Shown in pieces: positions 61,475 through 64,000 of a DNA stretch of 64,000 nucleotides. Both the position numbers and the translations under genes were made by a program. Every line of letters starts with the position of its first letter. Within the stretch, counting starts at the first letter, position 1. Below the pieces are notes generated by a model. That model was not told the origin of the DNA and searched no databases. It saw only the letters and a list, made by a program, of their open reading frames with translations. The stretch is from Mesorhizobium loti (GTDB lineage Bacteria > Pseudomonadota > Alphaproteobacteria > Rhizobiales > Rhizobiaceae), in assembly GCA_002356515.1 (NCBI GenBank), contig AP017605.1, positions 4,945,020-5,009,019 of the forward strand, in the 5' to 3' direction.

Positions 61475-62325
61475 TGGCGCTGCTGGACATTCAGAATCTC
61501 GTCGTCGAGTTCCAGACCGCATCCGGTCCATTCCGTGCCGTCGATGGCGTGTCGCTCCATGTCGACGAGCGCGAAGTGCTGGCGATCGTCGGAGAATCTG
61601 GCTCGGGCAAATCGGTCTCGATGTTGGCGGTGATGGGCCTTTTGCCATGGACCGCCAAGGTCACCGCCGACCGTATGAGTTTCAACGGCCGCGACCTCCT
61701 GAAGCTGAGCCCTGCCGACCGCCGCAAGATCGTCGGCAAGGACATGTCGATGATCTTCCAGGAGCCGATGGCCAGCCTCAATCCCTGTTTCACCGTAGGC
61801 TTCCAGATCGAGGAGGTGCTGCGTTTCCATATGGGCATGGACGGTGCGCAACGCCGGGAGCGCGCCATCGAACTCCTGACGCAGGTCGGCATTGCCGAGC
61901 CGGCGGAACGGCTGAACTCGTTCCCGCACCAGATGTCGGGCGGCCAGTGCCAGCGCGTCATGATCGCCATCGCCATTGCCTGCAATCCGAAGCTTTTGAT
62001 CGCCGACGAGCCGACCACCGCGCTCGACGTCACCATCCAGAAGCAGATCCTCGATCTCCTGGTCTCGCTGCAGGCCAAATACGGCATGGGGCTGATCATG
62101 ATCACCCACAATATGGGCGTGGTGGCCGAGACCGCCGACCGTGTCATCGTCCAGTACAAGGGCCGCAAGATGGAAGAGGCCGACGTGCTGTCGCTGTTTG
62201 AATCGCCGAAGAGCAACTACACCCGGGCGCTTTTGTCGGCACTGCCGGAAAACGCCGTCGGCGACCGGCTGCCGACCGTCTCCGACATGCTGTTCGAGCC
62301 GGCGCCCTCCGGAGCCGCAGCATGA
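61474..62325 (+). CDS. dppD: ABC peptide transporter ATPase (DppD-like)
   Basis: This 283-residue ATPase has Walker A GESGSGKS (residues 40-47), the signature MSGGQCQRVMIAIAIA, and Walker B KLLIADEPTTALDVT. The signature has a Cys where Arg is more usual. The start at 61474 overlaps the dppC stop. It acts with DppF, whose gene it overlaps by four bases. Confidence 0.93.
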   Translation: MALLDIQNLVVEFQTASGPFRAVDGVSLHVDEREVLAIVGESGSGKSVSMLAVMGLLPWTAKVTADRMSFNGRDLLKLSPADRRKIVGKDMSMIFQEPMASLNPCFTVGFQIEEVLRFHMGMDGAQRRERAIELLTQVGIAEPAERLNSFPHQMSGGQCQRVMIAIAIACNPKLLIADEPTTALDVTIQKQILDLLVSLQAKYGMGLIMITHNMGVVAETADRVIVQYKGRKMEEADVLSLFESPKSNYTRALLSALPENAVGDRLPTVSDMLFEPAPSGAAA

Positions 62326-63152
62326 CCAAGGTCGTCGAAGGCAAGAATATCGTGCGCGACTATCATGTCGGCGGCGGGCTGTTTCGCGCGCAGCGCACCG
62401 TGCATGCGGTCAAGGGTGTCTCGTTCGGCGTCGACAAGGGCAAGACGCTGGCCATCGTCGGTGAGAGCGGTTGCGGCAAGTCGACACTTGCCCGCATCAT
62501 CACGCTGATCGATCCCGCGACTTCGGGTGAACTGTTCATCGACGGCAACAAGGTCGACATCGCCAAGGATGGGCTGAGCAAGGAGATGCGCCGCAAGGTG
62601 CAGATCGTCTTCCAGAACCCGTATGGCTCGCTCAACCCGCGCCAGAAGATCGGCGACGTGCTGGGTGAACCGCTGCTCATCAACACCGGCAAGCCGGCCG
62701 AGGAGCGGCGCGACCTCGCCATGAAGATGCTGAAAAAGGTCGGCCTCGGCCCCGAGCACTACAATCGCTATCCGCACATGTTCTCGGGCGGCCAGCGCCA
62801 GCGCATAGCCATTGCCCGCGCGCTGATGCTGAACCCGAGCCTCTTGGTGCTGGACGAGCCGGTTTCGGCGCTCGACCTGTCGGTGCAGGCGCAGGTGCTC
62901 AATCTGCTCGCCGACCTGCAGGACGAGTTCCAGCTGACCTATGTCTTCATCAGCCACGATCTGTCCGTGGTGCGCTACATCGCCGACGATGTGATGGTGA
63001 TGTATTTTGGCGAGGCGGTCGAATACGGCTCGCGCGACGAGGTCTTCTCAGACCCCAAGCACAGCTACACCAAAACGCTGTTCGCCGCGACGCCGCGCGC
63101 CGATGTGGCCAGCATCAAGGCGAGGCTGGCGAAGAAGAAGGCGGCGGCCTGA
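62322..63152 (+). CDS. dppF: ABC peptide transporter ATPase (DppF-like)
   Basis: This 276-residue ATPase has Walker A GESGCGKST (residues 47-55), signature FSGGQRQRIAIARALM and Walker B LLVLDEPVSALDLSVQ. It is the last gene of the dpp operon. It overlaps dppD by four bases (ATGA). It ends 36 bases before the convergent aminotransferase-like gene. Confidence 0.93.
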   Translation: MTKVVEGKNIVRDYHVGGGLFRAQRTVHAVKGVSFGVDKGKTLAIVGESGCGKSTLARIITLIDPATSGELFIDGNKVDIAKDGLSKEMRRKVQIVFQNPYGSLNPRQKIGDVLGEPLLINTGKPAEERRDLAMKMLKKVGLGPEHYNRYPHMFSGGQRQRIAIARALMLNPSLLVLDEPVSALDLSVQAQVLNLLADLQDEFQLTYVFISHDLSVVRYIADDVMVMYFGEAVEYGSRDEVFSDPKHSYTKTLFAATPRADVASIKARLAKKKAAA

Positions 63153-63188
63153 GGCTGCGCGCTGCAGCCGCCAGGCCACCGTCTTCGA

Positions 63189-64000
63189 TCACGACAGCTT
63201 GGCGATGATGGCGCGCAGCGCTTCGCCGAAACGGCGGATTTCCTCGACCGTGTTGTAATGCACCAGCGAGGCGCGGATGGCGCCGCTGTCCATCGACAGA
63301 TTGAGGCGCTTCATCAGCCGCGGCGCGTACATGTGGCCGTCGCGGATACCGATCTGCATCTCGGCCATTTCCTCGACGATCCGCTGCGGCGAGAGCTTGC
63401 CGATGTTGAAGCAGAAGGTCGGCACGCGTTCGTTGATGCGGGCCTCGTCGGCAACGCCGTAGATGGTCGCGCCGCAGCCTTTCAGCACGCCAAGCATCTC
63501 GCGCGCCAGCAGCAGCTCATAATCGCGGATGGCGCCCATGCCGGCGACGATGTTTTCGCGCCGCGAGCGGTTGTTGGACGGCGCCAGGTTGCGGCCGATC
63601 AGTTCCAGATACTGCACGGCGGCATCCATGCCTGAGACATTTTCGTAGATGAAGGTGCCGGCCTCGACCTTGTAGGGAGGTTCGTCGGGGATGAAATCCT
63701 CGCGGAAAGTCGGCAACCGCTTCAGCGTGTCGAAGCGGCCCCAGAGAAAACCCATATGCGGTGAGAAATTCTTGTAGCCGGAGCAGACGAGATAGTCGCA
63801 ATCCCAGGCCTGCACGTCGATCAGGCCGTGCGGCCCGTAGTGGACGCAGTCGAGGAACACTTCGGCGCCGGCCGCGTGCGCGATCCCGGCCACCGAAGCG
63901 ACATCGACGATCGAGCCGATCGAATGCGCCGTCACCGTGCAGGCGACGAGACGGGTGCGGTCGGAGACCAGGGGCTTGAGATCGTCGACATGCAGATTGC
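63189..64000 (-). CDS. Cysteine desulfurase-like class V aminotransferase, 5' end outside the window
   Basis: The open frame continues past 64000, so only the C-terminal 270 residues are here. The visible region reads [20 protein letters not shown] then [20 protein letters not shown]. The PLP Lys lies in [15 protein letters not shown]. These features match the cysteine desulfurase-like subfamily related to VC1184. It may not be a true desulfurase, since family members often lack the catalytic Cys loop, and the active region cannot be fully assessed. A short GTG-initiated frame at 63935 is internal, not the real start. Confidence 0.85.
   Translation of the reverse strand, partial: NLHVDDLKPLVSDRTRLVACTVTAHSIGSIVDVASVAGIAHAAGAEVFLDCVHYGPHGLIDVQAWDCDYLVCSGYKNFSPHMGFLWGRFDTLKRLPTFREDFIPDEPPYKVEAGTFIYENVSGMDAAVQYLELIGRNLAPSNNRSRRENIVAGMGAIRDYELLLAREMLGVLKGCGATIYGVADEARINERVPTFCFNIGKLSPQRIVEEMAEMQIGIRDGHMYAPRLMKRLNLSMDSGAIRASLVHYNTVEEIRRFGEALRAIIAKLS

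Overview
The window looks like chromosome of a Mesorhizobium-type alphaproteobacterium (order Hyphomicrobiales/Rhizobiales). The evidence is high GC with strongly GC-biased third codon positions, several families of rhizobial palindromic intergenic repeats, and gene sets typical of rhizobia: an Fds-type NAD-dependent formate dehydrogenase, a phospholipid N-methyltransferase-like protein, a non-pyrrolysine MttB homologue, a GcvT-fused dimethylglycine/sarcosine dehydrogenase-like flavoprotein, and many ABC importers. The genus is inferred. I found no rRNA, tRNA or CRISPR array.

Layout. 1-0.6 kb: truncated IS5-family transposase. 0.7-9.4 kb: VOC protein, ilvD, an MsbA-like ABC exporter, a cytosine deaminase-like amidohydrolase with an EamA transporter, a DUF805 protein and a choline kinase-like phosphotransferase. 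9.5-11.4 kb: a methyltransferase and a complete 1253-bp IS3-family element that split a palindromic intergenic repeat. 11.5-16.1 kb: a phosphotransferase/dimethylglycine dehydrogenase-like operon divergent from a DeoR regulator. 16.1-23.4 kb: thioredoxin reductase-like protein with an Rrf2 regulator, an OmpR/histidine kinase pair, a PmtA-like/DedA pair, a LysR regulator, and a MerR regulator divergent from a methyltransferase. 23.6-29.2 kb: a ydcSTUV-patD (putrescine/gamma-aminobutyraldehyde) operon. 29.5-32.4 kb: three small proteins behind an unusual hydrolase-cyclase-LuxR fusion. 32.5-39.7 kb: fdsGBA-fdhD-fdsD with a LysR gene upstream.

39.8-43.8 kb: DUF47/Pit phosphate pair, VOC protein, Mrp and a CoxG-like protein. 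43.9-48.7 kb: an aldonate dehydratase-like IlvD/Edd enzyme followed by a tandem palindromic array and a terminator, then chrB-chrA and a small unknown gene. 48.7-52.0 kb: an MttB homologue and a MocR regulator. 52.3-57.5 kb: pgi, a HAD phosphatase, an ETF-beta lysine methyltransferase homologue, and an acyl-CoA ligase with a histone H1-like N-terminus. 57.9-63.2 kb: a dipeptide-type ABC importer (dppABCDF). 63.2 kb to the end: the C-terminal part of a cysteine desulfurase-like protein.

How the genes fit together. One theme is N-methyl and one-carbon metabolism. The MttB homologue and the dimethylglycine dehydrogenase-like enzyme could strip methyl groups, and formate dehydrogenase could oxidise the resulting C1 units; this link is inference. 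The second theme is uptake and breakdown of polyamines and peptides. No defence island, prophage or conjugative module is visible. The least explained items are the hydrolase/degenerate-cyclase/LuxR fusion, the H1-like tail on the acyl-CoA ligase, the 22-bp palindromic array after the dehydratase gene, and the MttB-MocR pair.
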